A DNA stretch of 64,000 bases from NCBI RefSeq assembly GCF_918797505.1, contig NC_092798.1, forward strand, positions 1,687,501 to 1,751,500, read 5' to 3'. How positions within the stretch are numbered: position 1 is the stretch's first letter; the number at the start of each line of letters is the position of its first letter. The translations under genes were made by a program, and so were the position numbers. This DNA comes from Bemisia tabaci (taxonomy: Eukaryota > Arthropoda > Insecta > Hemiptera > Aleyrodidae). Below the pieces are notes generated by a model. That model saw nothing but the letters and a program-made list of their open reading frames with translations, had not been told where the DNA came from and ran no database searches. Of the stretch, positions 22,340 through 33,816 are shown piece by piece.

Positions 22340-25300
22340 ACGACCGAGAGTGAAACCACTCTCGGAAGGTCACGGGGGAACGCGATCCTGTTTGACGGAA
22401 AAACCACACAAGTCCCGCCTGGCTATTTGCTGTCTCTCTCGCACTCATACGCTTCCTACCCCGGGGATTTTCTGTCTCTCTCGCACTTATACGCTTGCTA
22501 CCTGGGCGATTTTCTGTCTCTCTCGCACTTGTTGCCTTTGAACGGGGCAACCGAGGGTGCAACCACTCTCCGAGGGTCGCGGGGGAACGCGATCCTGTTT
22601 GACGGAAAAACCACACAAGTCCCGCCTGGCTATTTGCTGTCTCTCTCGCACTCATACGCTTCCTACCCCGGGGATTTTCTGTCTCTCTCGCACTTATACG
22701 CTTGCTACCTGGGCGATTTTCTGTCTCTCTCGCACTTGTTGCCTTTGAACGGGGCAACCGAGGGTGCAACCACTCTCCGAGGGTCGCGGGGGAACGCGAT
22801 CCTGTTTGACGGAAAAACCACACAAGTCCCGCCTGGCTATTTGCTGTCTCTCTCGCACTCATACGCTTCCTACCCCGGGGATTTTCTGTCTCTCTCGCAC
22901 TTATACGCTTGCTACCTGGGCGATTTTCTGTCTCTCTCGCACTTGTTGCCTTTGAACGGGGCAACCGAGGGTGCAACCACTCTCCGAGGGTCGCGGGGGA
23001 ACGCGATCCTGTTTGACGGAAAAACCACACAAGTCCCGCCTGGCTATTTGCTGTCTCTCTCGCACTCATACGCTTCCTACCCCGGGGATTTTCTGTCTCT
23101 CTCGCACTTATACGCTTGCTACCTGGGCGATTTTCTGTCTCTCTCGCACTTGTTGCCTTTGAACGGGGCAACCGAGGGTGCAACCACTCTCCGAGGGTCG
23201 CGGGGGAACGCGATCCTGTTTGACGGAAAAACCACACAAGTCCCGCCTGGCTATTTGCTGTCTCTCTCGCACTCATACGCTTCCTACCCCGGGGATTTTC
23301 TGTCTCTCTCGCACTTATACGCTTGCTACCTGGGCGATTTTCTGTCTCTCTCGCACTTGTTGCCTTTGAACGGGGCAACCGAGGGTGCAACCACTCTCCG
23401 AGGGTCGCGGGGGAACGCGATCCTGTTTGACGGAAAAACCACACAAGTCCCGCCTGGCTATTTGCTGTCTCTCTCGCACTCATACGCTTCCTACCCCGGG
23501 GATTTTCTGTCTCTCTCGCACTTATACGCTCGCTACCTGGGCGATTTTCTGTCTCTCTCGCACTTGTTGCCTTTGAACGGGGCAACCGAGGGTGCAACCA
23601 CTCTCCGAGGGTCGCGGGGGAACGCGATCCTGTTTGACGGAAAAACCACACAAGTCCCGCCTGGCTATTTGCTGTCTCTCTCGCACTCATACGCTTCCTA
23701 CCCCGGGGATTTTCTGTCTCTCTCGCACTTATACGCTTGCTACCTGGGCGATTTTCTGTCTCTCTCGCACTTGTTGCCTTTGAACGGGGCAACCGAGGGT
23801 GCAACCACTCTCCGAGGGTCGCGGGGGAACGCGATCCTGTTTGACGGAAAAACCACACAAGTCCCGCCTGGCTATTTGCTGTCTCTCTCGCACTCATACG
23901 CTTCCTACCCCGGGGATTTTCTGTCTCTCTCGCACTTATACGCTTGCTACCTGGGCGATTTTCTGTCTCTCTCGCACTTGTTGCCTTTGAACGGGGCAAC
24001 CGAGGGTGCAACCACTCTCCGAGGGTCGCGGGGGAACGCGATCCTGTTTGACGGAAAAACCACACAAGTCCCGCCTGGCTATTTGCTGTCTCTCTCGCAC
24101 TCATACGCTTCCTACCCCGGGGATTTTCTGTCTCTCTCGCACTTATACGCTTGCTACCTGGGCGATTTTCTGTCTCTCTCGCACTTGTTGCCTTTGAACG
24201 GGGCAACCGAGGGTGCAACCACTCTCCGAGGGTCGCGGGGGAACGCGATCCTGTTTGACGGAAAAACCACACAAGTCCCGCCTGGCTATTTGCTGTCTCT
24301 CTCGCACTCATACGCTTCCTACCCCGGGGATTTTCTGTCTCTCTCGCACTTATACGCTTGCTACCTGGGCGATTTTCTGTCTCTCTCGCACTTGTTGCCT
24401 TTGAACGGGGCAACCGAGGGTGCAACCACTCTCCGAGGGTCGCGGGGGAACGCGATCCTGTTTGACGGAAAAACCACACAAGTCCCGCCTGGCTATTTGC
24501 TGTCTCTCTCGCACTCATACGCTTCCTACCCCGGGGATTTTCTGTCTCTCTCGCACTTATACGCTTGCTACCTGGGCGATTTTCTGTCTCTCTCGCACTT
24601 GTTGCCTTTGAACGGGGCAACCGAGGGTGCAACCACTCTCCGAGGGTCGCGGGGGAACGCGATCCTGTTTGACGGAAAAACCACACAAGTCCCGCCTGGC
24701 TATTTGCTGTCTCTCTCGCACTCATACGCTTCCTACCCCGGGGATTTTCTGTCTCTCTCGCACTTATACGCTCGCTACCTGGGCGATTTTCTGTCTCTCT
24801 CGCACTTGTTGCCTTTGAACGGGGCAACCGAGGGTGCAACCACTCTCCGAGGGTCGCGGGGGAACGCGATCCTGTTTGACGGAAAAACCACACAAGTCCC
24901 GCCTGGCTATTTGCTGTCTCTCTCGCACTCATACGCTTCCTACCCCGGGGATTTTCTGTCTCTCTCGCACTTATACGCTCGCTACCTGGGCGATTTTCTG
25001 TCTCTCTCGCACTTGTTGCCTTTGAACGGGGCAACCGAGGGTGCAACCACTCTCCGAGGGTCGCGGGGGAACGCGATCCTGTTTGACGGAAAAACCACAC
25101 AAGTCCCGCCTGGCTATTTGCTGTCTCTCTCGCACTCATACGCTTCCTACCCCGGGGATTTTCTGTCTCTCTCGCACTTATACGCTCGCTACCTGGGCGA
25201 TTTTCTGTCTCTCTCGCACTTGTTGCCTTTGAACGGGGCAACCGAGGGTGCAACCACTCTCCGAGGGTCGCGGGGGAACGCGATCCTGTTTGACGGAAAA

Positions 25301-28080
25301 ACCACACAAGTCCCGCCTGGCTATTTGCTGTCTCTCTCGCACTCATACGCTTCCTACCCCGGGGATTTTCTGTCTCTCTCGCACTTATACGCTTGCTACC
25401 TGGGCGATTTTCTGTCTCTCTCGCACTTGTTGCCTTTGAACGGGGCAACCGAGGGTGCAACCACTCTCCGAGGGTCGCGGGGGAACGCGATCCTGTTTGA
25501 CGGAAAAACCACACAAGTCCCGCCTGGCTATTTGCTGTCTCTCTCGCACTCATACGCTTCCTACCCCGGGGATTTTCTGTCTCTCTCGCACTTATACGCT
25601 TGCTACCTGGGCGATTTTCTGTCTCTCTCGCACTTGTTGCCTTTGAACGGGGCAACCGAGGGTGCAACCACTCTCCGAGGGTCGCGGGGGAACGCGATCC
25701 TGTTTGACGGAAAAACCACACAAGTCCCGCCTGGCTATTTGCTGTCTCTCTCGCACTCATACGCTTCCTACCCCGGGGATTTTCTGTCTCTCTCGCACTT
25801 ATACGCTTGCTACCTGGGCGATTTTCTGTCTCTCTCGCACTTGTTGCCTTTGAACGGGGCAACCGAGGGTGCAACCACTCTCCGAGGGTCGCGGGGGAAC
25901 GCGATCCTGTTTGACGGAAAAACCACACAAGTCCCGCCTGGCTATTTGCTGTCTCTCTCGCACTCATACGCTTCCTACCCCGGGGATTTTCTGTCTCTCT
26001 CGCACTTATACGCTTGCTACCTGGGCGATTTTCTGTCTCTCTCGCACTTGTTGCCTTTGAACGGGGCAACCGAGGGTGCAACCACTCTCCGAGGGTCGCG
26101 GGGGAACGCGATCCTGTTTGACGGAAAAACCACACAAGTCCCGCCTGGCTATTTGCTGTCTCTCTCGCACTCATACGCTTCCTACCCCGGGGATTTTCTG
26201 TCTCTCTCGCACTTATACGCTTGCTACCTGGGCGATTTTCTGTCTCTCTCGCACTTGTTGCCTTTGAACGGGGCAACCGAGGGTGCAACCACTCTCCGAG
26301 GGTCGCGGGGGAACGCGATCCTGTTTGACGGAAAAACCACACAAGTCCCGCCTGGCTATTTGCTGTCTCTCTCGCACTCATACGCTTCCTACCCCGGGGA
26401 TTTTCTGTCTCTCTCGCACTTATACGCTTGCTACCTGGGCGATTTTCTGTCTCTCTCGCACTTGTTGCCTTTGAACGGGGCAACCGAGGGTGCAACCACT
26501 CTCCGAGGGTCGCGGGGGAACGCGATCCTGTTTGACGGAAAAACCACACAAGTCCCGCCTGGCTATTTGCTGTCTCTCTCGCACTCATACGCTTCCTACC
26601 CCGGGGATTTTCTGTCTCTCTCGCACTTATACGCTTGCTACCTGGGCGATTTTCTGTCTCTCTCGCACTTGTTGCCTTTGAACGGGGCAACCGAGGGTGC
26701 AACCACTCTCCGAGGGTCGCGGGGGAACGCGATCCTGTTTGACGGAAAAACCACACAAGTCCCGCCTGGCTATTTGCTGTCTCTCTCGCACTCATACGCT
26801 TCCTACCCCGGGGATTTTCTGTCTCTCTCGCACTTATACGCTTGCTACCTGGGCGATTTTCTGTCTCTCTCGCACTTGTTGCCTTTGAACGGGGCAACCG
26901 AGGGTGCAACCACTCTCCGAGGTTCGCGGGGGAACGCGATGCTGCTTTGACGGAAAAACCACACAAGTCCCGCCTGGCTATTTGCTGTCTCTCTCGCACT
27001 CGTACGCTTCCTACCCCGGGGATTTTCTGTCTCTCTCGCACTTATACGCTTGTTACCGGGGCGATTTTCTGTCTCTCTCGCACTTGTTGCCCTTGAACGG
27101 GGCAACCGAGGATGCAACCACTCTCCGAGGTTCGCGGGGGAACGCGATGCTGCTTTGACGGAAAAACCACACAAGTCCCGCCTGGCTATTTGCTGTCTCT
27201 CTCGCACTCATACGCTTCCTACCCCGGGGATTTTCTGTCTCTCTCGCACTTATACGCTTGCTACCGGGGCGATTTTCTGTCTCTCTCGCACTTGTTGCCC
27301 TTGAACGGGGCAACCGAGGATGCAACCACCCCTGGAGGGTCGCGGGGGAACGCGATGCTGCTTTGACGGAAAAACAACACAAGTCCCGCCTGGATATTGG
27401 CTGTCTCTCTCGCACTCATACGCTTCCTACCTGGGCGATTTTCTGTCGCTCTCGCACTTCGTCGTTTTCCGCACGAAAGAACGTAACTACATTTCAATGT
27501 TGCCAAATTTCCTTTCGTAAATTGCATTTTAACCAGAAAAGTATTGGGCATTTCTAACTGAAAATTTCACGGAATTTTCTTCCGATTTCATGCAAAAATC
27601 AGACAAATTTGGTTAAAAATTGCCCACTTACATTTTTGTAAAATAAATTAATTGTTGGAGTCAATTTGGCAACCTTGGATTGGAGTTACGTTCCTTCGTG
27701 CGGGAGACGACGACTTGTTGCCCTTGAACGGGGCAACCGTGGGTGCAACCACTCTCGGAGGGTCGCGGGGGAACGCGATGCTTCTTTGACGGAAAAACCA
27801 CACAAGTCCCGCCTGGCTATTTGCTGTCTCTCTCGCACTCATACGCTTCCTACCTGGGCGATTTTCTGTCTCTCTCGCACTTGTTGCCCTTGAACGGGGC
27901 AACCGAGGGTGCAACCACTCTCGGAGGGTCGCGGGGGAACGCGATGCTGCTTTGATGGAAAAACCACACAAGTCCCGCCTGGATATTCGCTGTCTCTCCC
28001 GCACTCATACGCTTCCTACCTGGGCGATTTTCTGTCCTTTTCGCACTGGCTGCCCTTAAACGGGGCATCCGAGGTCGTAA
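22340..28080. repeat. satellite array, 207-bp units (plus 208- and 166-bp edge units)
   Basis: About 22 head-to-tail 207-bp units (period exact from 22350 to 26904) differ by almost nothing. Two 208-bp units follow (26904, 27112), then shorter 166-bp units (27320 interrupted, 27743, 27909). Each 207-bp unit contains three starts of CTGTCTCTCTCGCACT, the first two 42 bp apart from the next; the 166-bp units lack exactly one 42-bp subunit. A CCCCGGGG core and a GAACGCGATCCTG block are constant. The array lies wholly in intron 1. Because 207 is divisible by 3 and the unit lacks stops in two frames, it yields open frames of about 1,560 codons (plus) and 1,604 codons (minus). These are not credible genes: there is no start context, no domain, and identity is at DNA level. 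Confidence 0.97.
27460..27712. mobile_element. MITE family F, copy 2, inserted in the satellite (TSD ACTT)
   Basis: A 253-bp element with ends CGTCGTTTTCCGCACGAA and TTCGTGCGGGAGACGACG. ACTT flanks both sides (27456-27459 and 27713-27716). Neighbouring array units show the empty site with a single CTCGCACTTGTTGCC, so the 4-bp duplication is exact. It interrupts one 166-bp edge unit: the 423-bp spacing between unit starts 27320 and 27743 equals 166 plus 257. Confidence 0.95.
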
Positions 28081-28436
28081 CGGGTTCCATTTGTGCCAAG
28101 AGTTGATATCGAGCCATTGCATCGTGTGCCCCAAATTGAGGAGTAGGTTGCACAGGTTGCGCGCACGTGGAAAGCATTGATCGTCGAAGGCGGGGATGGA
28201 GGAGCCCTCCTCAATGCTCGTTCCGCGTATGATTTCGCATGTATTGGCGGCGTGACGTTTACGATTCGCATTCATGAGCTGGTGTGCGTGCGTATTCGCT
28301 ATAAAATAACAACCCTTTCACGAATATCCCCGCTCGCCATGGAAATGTATTTTCCTTCTTTAAACAAACTTACCTACAGGTGCACATTTTATCCCCCTCT
28401 CCTCTCTCCACGTCTTCCCCTCATGATTTCATATCG

Positions 28437-28507
28437 ACGGCTACATTTTGTCGGGAAACTGTGAAAATACGTCTCTCATTCTCGGTGTTTCGAAATCTCC
28501 GCTCATA
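28437..28507. mobile_element. fragment of MITE family D
   Basis: Starts CGACGGCTACATTTTG and runs through TCTCGGTGTTTCGAAATC to TCCGCTC, the left quarter of a family D element, then stops where family E copy 2 begins. The right part is not found beyond that copy. Confidence 0.45.
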
Positions 28508-28735
28508 CACTAAAAAAAAAGATCGGTAGAATTCACCGTTCCTTCACGCTGTATTTCACACAGTATGAAGGAATGGTAAATTCTACCAATCTGTAAGTCT
28601 ATTCTGCTAGAGGAATGGTTACCTGTACCATTATATAGTAACGCTTACCTTTCTTTAGGCAGAATTGACTCTGAATTGATGTTGAGTGAAATACAGCGTG
28701 AAGGGATGGTGAATTCTACCAATCTTTTTTGAGTG
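28508..28735. mobile_element. MITE family E, copy 2 (TSD TA)
   Basis: A 228-bp element with ends CACTAAAAAAAAAGATCGG and CCAATCTTTTTTGAGTG, flanked by TA on both sides. Arms share GGTAGAATTCACC and its complement. It sits about 430 bp after the satellite ends, mirroring copy 1 on the other side. Confidence 0.85.
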
Positions 28736-29190
28736 TAATTTCCTTTAAAAATGAAACCGGACCAACATTGTCACTTTCCAGCTAAAGTGTCACAAGCGCC
28801 GCGCGACGTTTCAAAATTTCCGCCGCCGTTTTATATTTTTATATATATTTTTACAGAGAAATTGTTGGTTGGATCTGTTTGAGAATTTCATGGATTTTTA
28901 TCGAAAGCAGGAAGAAAGTGGAGTGAAATTTTCGGACAGCTTCGTTGAACAATTTCTTGGTAAAAAAAATAAAATGGCGGCGGAAATTTTTAAACGTCGC
29001 ATAGGGCTTGTGATACTTTGGCAGGGAGGTAATGACATCATGGCTTAAGATTTCATAGTATTTCCTGCACTTAAAGAAGGAGAATAACCAACATTTTCAG
29101 AGGATGACGTGTAAAAAAAATTATAGTAATAGGTAAAATGTTTCTACGGATCTGGGTGTTTCCTTGGAAGTTTTAAAACCACCTTGCGCG

Positions 29191-29192
29191 AC

Positions 29193-29224
<32 letters not shown>

Positions 29225-29273
29225 GTAATGAAAAGATGAAATGCACCGGTCCCAAGACGATTAGATGTTGTGA

Positions 29274-29304
<31 letters not shown>

Positions 29305-29319
29305 GGGGGGGGGGGGGGT
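29191..29319. repeat. homopolymer pair: poly-A, then poly-T plus poly-G
   Basis: A 30-base A run (about 29191-29220) and a T run of about 26 followed by a G run (29278-29318) flank 57 bp. Homopolymers this long are unstable and their lengths in the assembly are unreliable. Confidence 0.8.
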
Positions 29320-30400
29320 TTCAAATGAACAGAAACGAACCAAGTCACATCAAGTTTGATCTTAGAAAAAGAGGTTTGAAACGTTATTCTCCCATAAGAC
29401 TCAAACGCAGCTCAAGACTTATTTTCATGTTCAAAATGTTTTTCTCGACGTTGAATGTTCATCAGGAGCAATTTCACTACTAGTTGAATCCAAAATTACC
29501 TCGGGCGTACGCCCCTCCCCAATGCGACTCGTTGCGGGTCTGTGGAGATCGGTCCAACTTATATCTAGGGGAACCAGGCCCACACTGGTCCCCTCAGAAG
29601 CTACCCCCTTGCTTTCGTAAGAGTTTCAGTTTCATACTGAAACTTAAGGCGCGATGGCAAACTCACTATCTTCCTGTCACTCACTTTCCTCTAATGACCA
29701 GACCAAGAGGGTTTCAAAGATACTTTTTCCCTCTTTACGTCAGGCGTTACATCATTAAAATGTTCAACATGAAATATGACGAGTCGAGACATTTTTTTTC
29801 GCGAGAACTCTCCCCGCGGCGCACAGTGGATACACGTCATTTTGAGAGGTCGGACAGGATGTAGAGACTTTAAAAGTAGAGCACCTTTATAGGTAGAGTA
29901 TGGACAGCTCAATTTATGTAGCTCTTAGGGCCCAAGAAAGCGACAACGTGAAAAACGAAAATCACTGGAAAATTGCCGCTGCTCACCTATGCATTTGGAA
30001 GATTACTCAATATGGCCGACAGCGCATTAAAAACAAGCGTCTTTAAGGATTGAAACTTTGAAACTGAGAAAATGTAAGAGAAACCAAAGTTTTATACGTG
30101 CTTTTGTAATTTTTGACCAGTGTAAATAGTCAAAATGTGAAAATTTGTACCACTGGGTAATTCGAGTTCGTAGGTTGGCTCCCCTTTTTGGCCCTAAAAG
30201 CGACATGACCTGATCAAACCTAACCTTCAAATTTTCCAGTTGTCCACACTCTCCCTATGAATGTTCTCTATTTAAAAGCGTGTTACTCCGTTAATACGCG
30301 ACGCAGTATTTTGAAAGTGGGTTCATGAGGGTTTCTTTAAAAACTAAAATTTAAAATGTGACGTAATAAACGTTAACATTTTCAGTTTTTAGTGAGCACT
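29320..30400. other. intronic sequence with diverged repeat pieces
   Basis: No exon is seen. 29330-29470 resembles the interior of the 18190 element, and 29815-30390 carries family L words (GCGCACAGTGGATAC, GAGAGGTCGG, AAAATGTGACGTAA). The open frames on both strands are unsupported. Confidence 0.45.
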
Positions 30401-30535
30401 ATAATATTTGAGCTCTCGTTTCATTGTGCGACGATGCGCGATCCCAGCGGGTCTCGCTGTTGACGTGCCGTCGCCGTCAGCCGTCAGTCGTCATCTTTCG
30501 GACAACGAGAATTTGGACGTCGAGCGCGGAGTTTC

Positions 30536-30700
30536 CAGTGGCGTGGCGTGCTTTTCGATAAGTCGATCGATCTGCCATTTAAATCCATGGAAAAGGATCG
30601 ATAGACAGGATGAACGCAAGGAACACCTTAATAATCGAGTCTTTACCATAGCTTCAAATGGGGGAGATATCGATAATCGATCATTCACGCTTCGCCACTC
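30536..30700. mobile_element. hAT-like MITE family B, copy 5
   Basis: A 165-bp element starting CAGTGGCGTGGCGTGC and ending TCACGCTTCGCCACTC. Flanks GGAGTTTC and GGGGTTTC match at 7 of 8 positions, an aged 8-bp duplication. Located in intron 1. Confidence 0.85.
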
Positions 30701-31162
30701 GGGGTTTCCTCTCGACGAAAAGACGACTCGCTTCCAGGGTCCAAAGATCTCATGATCGTAATCAAATAATGAAACCGCCCTTCTCAGCCTCCCCCTCCTC
30801 TGCCCAACGCTTCGCCACGCGCCGTTAATTTCGAAACGTCATCTAGACAAAAAAGCACCAAGCTGTCAACATGTTCATTTTTCAAAGACTCCTTTAATTA
30901 CTGCGCGCTTAATGGTCTTCACTCCCTGCAGCAGCGCCCCCGCCCCGCTGCGGCAAATTCGGGAACTAAGTAAAGAGCCCCTTCGTTTGACATCACAGGA
31001 AATCTAAGGCGTGGAGGAAAAGGACTCGTCGACGGTGGAAGCTCCTAAACCACGTGTTTCGTTTGCGATGTTTAAAAAAATCTCCCGTCTTATTTCATTC
31101 TTTTAAAATAAATCAGTAACACTTTCTGCTTCTAAACAACAGGATCTCTTCTACTGCCATTT

Positions 31163-31414
31163 CGACGGTGAAACTACCAGACCACGTATCTCGTTTGCGG
31201 TGTATAAAAATCTCCATTCACATTTCATTTTTTTGAAGGAGATCAAATCAATATCATTCCTTAAAATTTTCACAGATTTTCCTCCGCACAAAGAGAAAAA
31301 ATCGAATTCGTTTTCACGAATTGATGTTGAGTAGTTTTCTACTAAAAAATAAAATATGACAGGTAGTCTGCGACGTCGCAAACCGAGATACGTGGTTTGG
31401 TAGTTTCACCGTCG
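31163..31414. mobile_element. MITE family D copy (TSD ATTT)
   Basis: A 252-bp element with near-perfect ends CGACGGTGAAACTACCA and TGGTAGTTTCACCGTCG. ATTT flanks both sides (31159-31162 and 31415-31418). A half copy of the same family (CGACGGTGGAAGCTCC onward, about 31029-31158) abuts it on the left. Confidence 0.9.
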
Positions 31415-31847
31415 ATTTGCTTTGTCTATTGCCCTTGGTAAAAATTGGCGATAGGACCTGCGTCTCAAAATACCATAGGAGTTCTTATAGCCGGCTAAAG
31501 AAGGCAATAGAAAATCATATAGCTGGCTGTAGAAAGTGGAAAAAATCTTACGGCCGGGCTACACGAGGCGATAAAAAATTATACAGCCGGGCTATTGTTC
31601 CTATCGCCGGGCTTTACACTTTATCGCCTGGCTGTTGCTTTTTCGCCATCGGCTATAAAGGGCTATAAGAAATTGTGTAGAAATTCGTGAGCTTCGTAAA
31701 TCCTTCAGTTTTTACGGAATCACATTAATATTTACAAAACGCACATTATATTTTCCTTTACTTCATATTTTTTTTTGTCAATTAAAATGAGAATAATCCA
31801 TGCAGAGTGTGCAAACATTTCAAAGTCATAAGTTGGAAAACGCTGAC

Positions 31848-32055
31848 TCTACGAGATTTAATATTAGAGTCTAACACAAAGCGGAGCGGCGACGAACTGG
31901 CGCCTACAAACCTAACAGGGATACTTCACGCATTGCGCAATGCGTGAAGTATCCCTGTTAGGTTTGTAGGCGCCAATGCGCCGTGCCGCAGCGTCTGAAG
32001 CAACTATTTCACACCAGAGGTATTGCACAGTATCATACGAAATTGAAGGCGCTCC
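31848..32055. repeat. family K repeat with the palindromic centre
   Basis: Holds GACTCTACGAGATTTAATAT, GCGGAGCGGC, the perfect palindrome, GAAGCAACTATTTC, ATTGCACAGTATC and ATTGAAGGCGC. Opposite orientation to the copy at 20893-21145. Confidence 0.6.
31898..31975. repeat. 78-bp perfect palindrome
   Basis: Reading from both edges, TGGCGCCTACAAACCTAACA and its exact complement continue without a spacer to the centre TTGCGCAA. All 39 positions in each arm pair. It is the centre of a family K repeat whose other copy (21000-21065) is imperfect. It should form a strong cruciform or snap-back hairpin. Confidence 0.95.
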
Positions 32056-32350
32056 AACATATTAGGAATGGCAGGCATCCTTCAAAAGTACGGAGCTTTC
32101 CTCGCAAAATAAATCAAGATACCACGGCCCAAAAAGAGAGCTGTAGTCCAAAAACTCACTAAGTCCTAGCATCCGTAATTAGTAACGTTTAACATAGACT
32201 TTATCGCCAGGCTGTCGCTTAATCGCCATCGGCTATGAAAGGCTATAAGAAATTGTGTAGCTGGTTATAGAAGCTATTGGAAATCTTACAGCCGGCTGTA
32301 GGTCTATGGTATTTTGGAACACAGATTCTACTGCCAATTTTTATCAGGGG

Positions 32351-33171
32351 CTTCGTCCATCGATTTCAATAATCAGCCCGTAGGTCCAATATCTATACGG
32401 TGAAACTCACAAACCACGTATCACGTTTGCTATGCTTAAAAATCTCCTACTCTATTTCATTTCTTTAAAGGAGAACAAATTAGTATTACTCCTCGGCTTT
32501 TTAACAAGCTCTTGAATTACAGACTTGAAATCACGTGACTCAAAATTTTGGGGGGAAACGCATTTCGTATGGGACTCCATTCGGACATCATTCAATAGGT
32601 ATAAGGTATGAACAAATATTGGAACATTAAGAAAAGCCGCGCAACTCTGAAAGCGCTTTAATGGACTATAAAGTGCTTTCGGAACTCCCTGGGTGTACTC
32701 AGCCCTTCCATTCATAGATCCCCAATTCATAGCTCGTCTGTCAGGCCGTCGTAAATATTGATACCTGGACTAGCGATAATACGAGGGGGAGGGGGGGCTG
32801 AAGTTTCAGATTCAAGCCGAAACCCCTTGTCTAGCTGTCCGATTGAGCGATGTTCGTACACATTGAAGCCGGAGAGTGTCTATATGGGGCGAAAAATGCG
32901 CATTTCCATGACAACGGCGTGGAACGTGTTCCTCGTTTTGGACTGGTTAGCGCGCCCCATCCGTATGCCCCACAGGGGATTATGATGTGAAGCGGGTAGT
33001 TAACACTTCATTGTTTGCCAATGATGCGCTCCGCTCACGGTGCAAACAGTCGTTAGCCCCGGCCCCAGCCCCGGGAAGTTTAAATAGTTGCTTTCCTTGT
33101 TTGTCCACGGGCGATCATTGGTTTTCGGTGGGCGCCCACGCCTAACCACTCCCCCCCCCCCGTCCTCTAGA
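32351..33171. other. intronic sequence, partial D repeat then unique sequence
   Basis: 32396-32520 is the left half of a family D MITE (CGGTGAAACTCACAAACCAC). The remainder, including a moderately GC-rich stretch at 32760-33170, shows no recognised gene; an 75-codon open frame at 32758 has no supporting feature. Confidence 0.4.
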
Positions 33172-33235
33172 AAAACGCCGTATCAACATTCCAGAGTTGC
33201 CAAATTTCCTCCGATAAAGGAGGGCAAAGCGCATA

Positions 33236-33501
33236 CTGCCGTTCTTAGGAAAAACGCCGGATGAGCTTCCAGGCGTTGGCATATTTCCTTTCATAACCAA
33301 CGAATTTACTGGGAAAATTCTGATAATTTTTTCTTTCAATTTGTCATGCAATTTTTTTCCCAATTTAATCTAAAATATCGGAAAATGTTAAGGAACTTAA
33401 CATTCCTTCAACTTTAACTTCCTTCAAAAATACATGTTTTACTCGGGGACATTTTGCAACATTCGAATGTTCATATACGGCGTTTTTCCTTACCACGGTA
33501 G
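33236..33501. mobile_element. MITE family A, copy 6, beside a 5' fragment
   Basis: Ends CTGCCGTTCTTAGGAAAAAC and GTTTTTCCTTACCACGGTAG. A separate left-end fragment of the same family (GAAAAACGCCGTATCAAC to AAATTTCCTCCGATAAAG) lies at 33173-33222, so two insertions or a partial duplication occurred. Flanks do not match. Confidence 0.75.
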
Positions 33502-33816
33502 TGTGGGCAGGAGGTGCGAGGGACTGAATTTAACCCTTCTCCAAAATTGTGGTCAAAATACGTTCAGCATAGGTTCTTCATTGAGGCTGAACTCTCTAAT
33601 AATCGTTGACGAGAGTTCATTCAACGCGACTGAAACGCTTTGCGCAATGCGCCTTCAATTAATCGTATATGCAAACTCGCTTACTTTTGGTCAGCCATAG
33701 TTGCATTCAGTTAGAAGAGTGATTTCAGTTGCAAATTAGCTGTGTATACCTGTCGAGAATAAATGCTTTGAATTGATCAGTTCTGCAAAAAAAAATATCC
33801 ATTAATGGATATGACC

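Larger units (their letters stand above)
31432..32350. mobile_element. non-autonomous element with GCCGGCTAT subterminal repeats
   Basis: The ends are complementary: CCCTTGGTAAAAATTGGC at the left and GCCAATTTTTATCAGGGG at the right; CAAAATACCATAG pairs further in. Just inside each end are about ten GCCGGCT, GCCGGGCT or GCTGGCT motifs next to TATAG. These look like clustered binding sites for a transposase. The interior includes the family K repeat with the 78-bp palindrome. No coding region. No clear target duplication. Confidence 0.65.

Noticed and set aside
22350..26888. Series of 63-codon open frames repeating every 207 bases
   Set aside because: Third-frame readings of the same satellite unit, not separate genes.
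22227..27041. Two very long open frames (about 1,600 codons) on opposite strands
   Set aside because: They are a direct result of a stop-free 207-bp tandem unit whose length is a multiple of three. Units are conserved equally at all codon positions, there is no domain, and the start and end have no gene-like context.
22340..28080. Regularly spaced repeats that could suggest a CRISPR array
   Set aside because: The repeats are contiguous and lack unique spacers, and the genome is eukaryotic.
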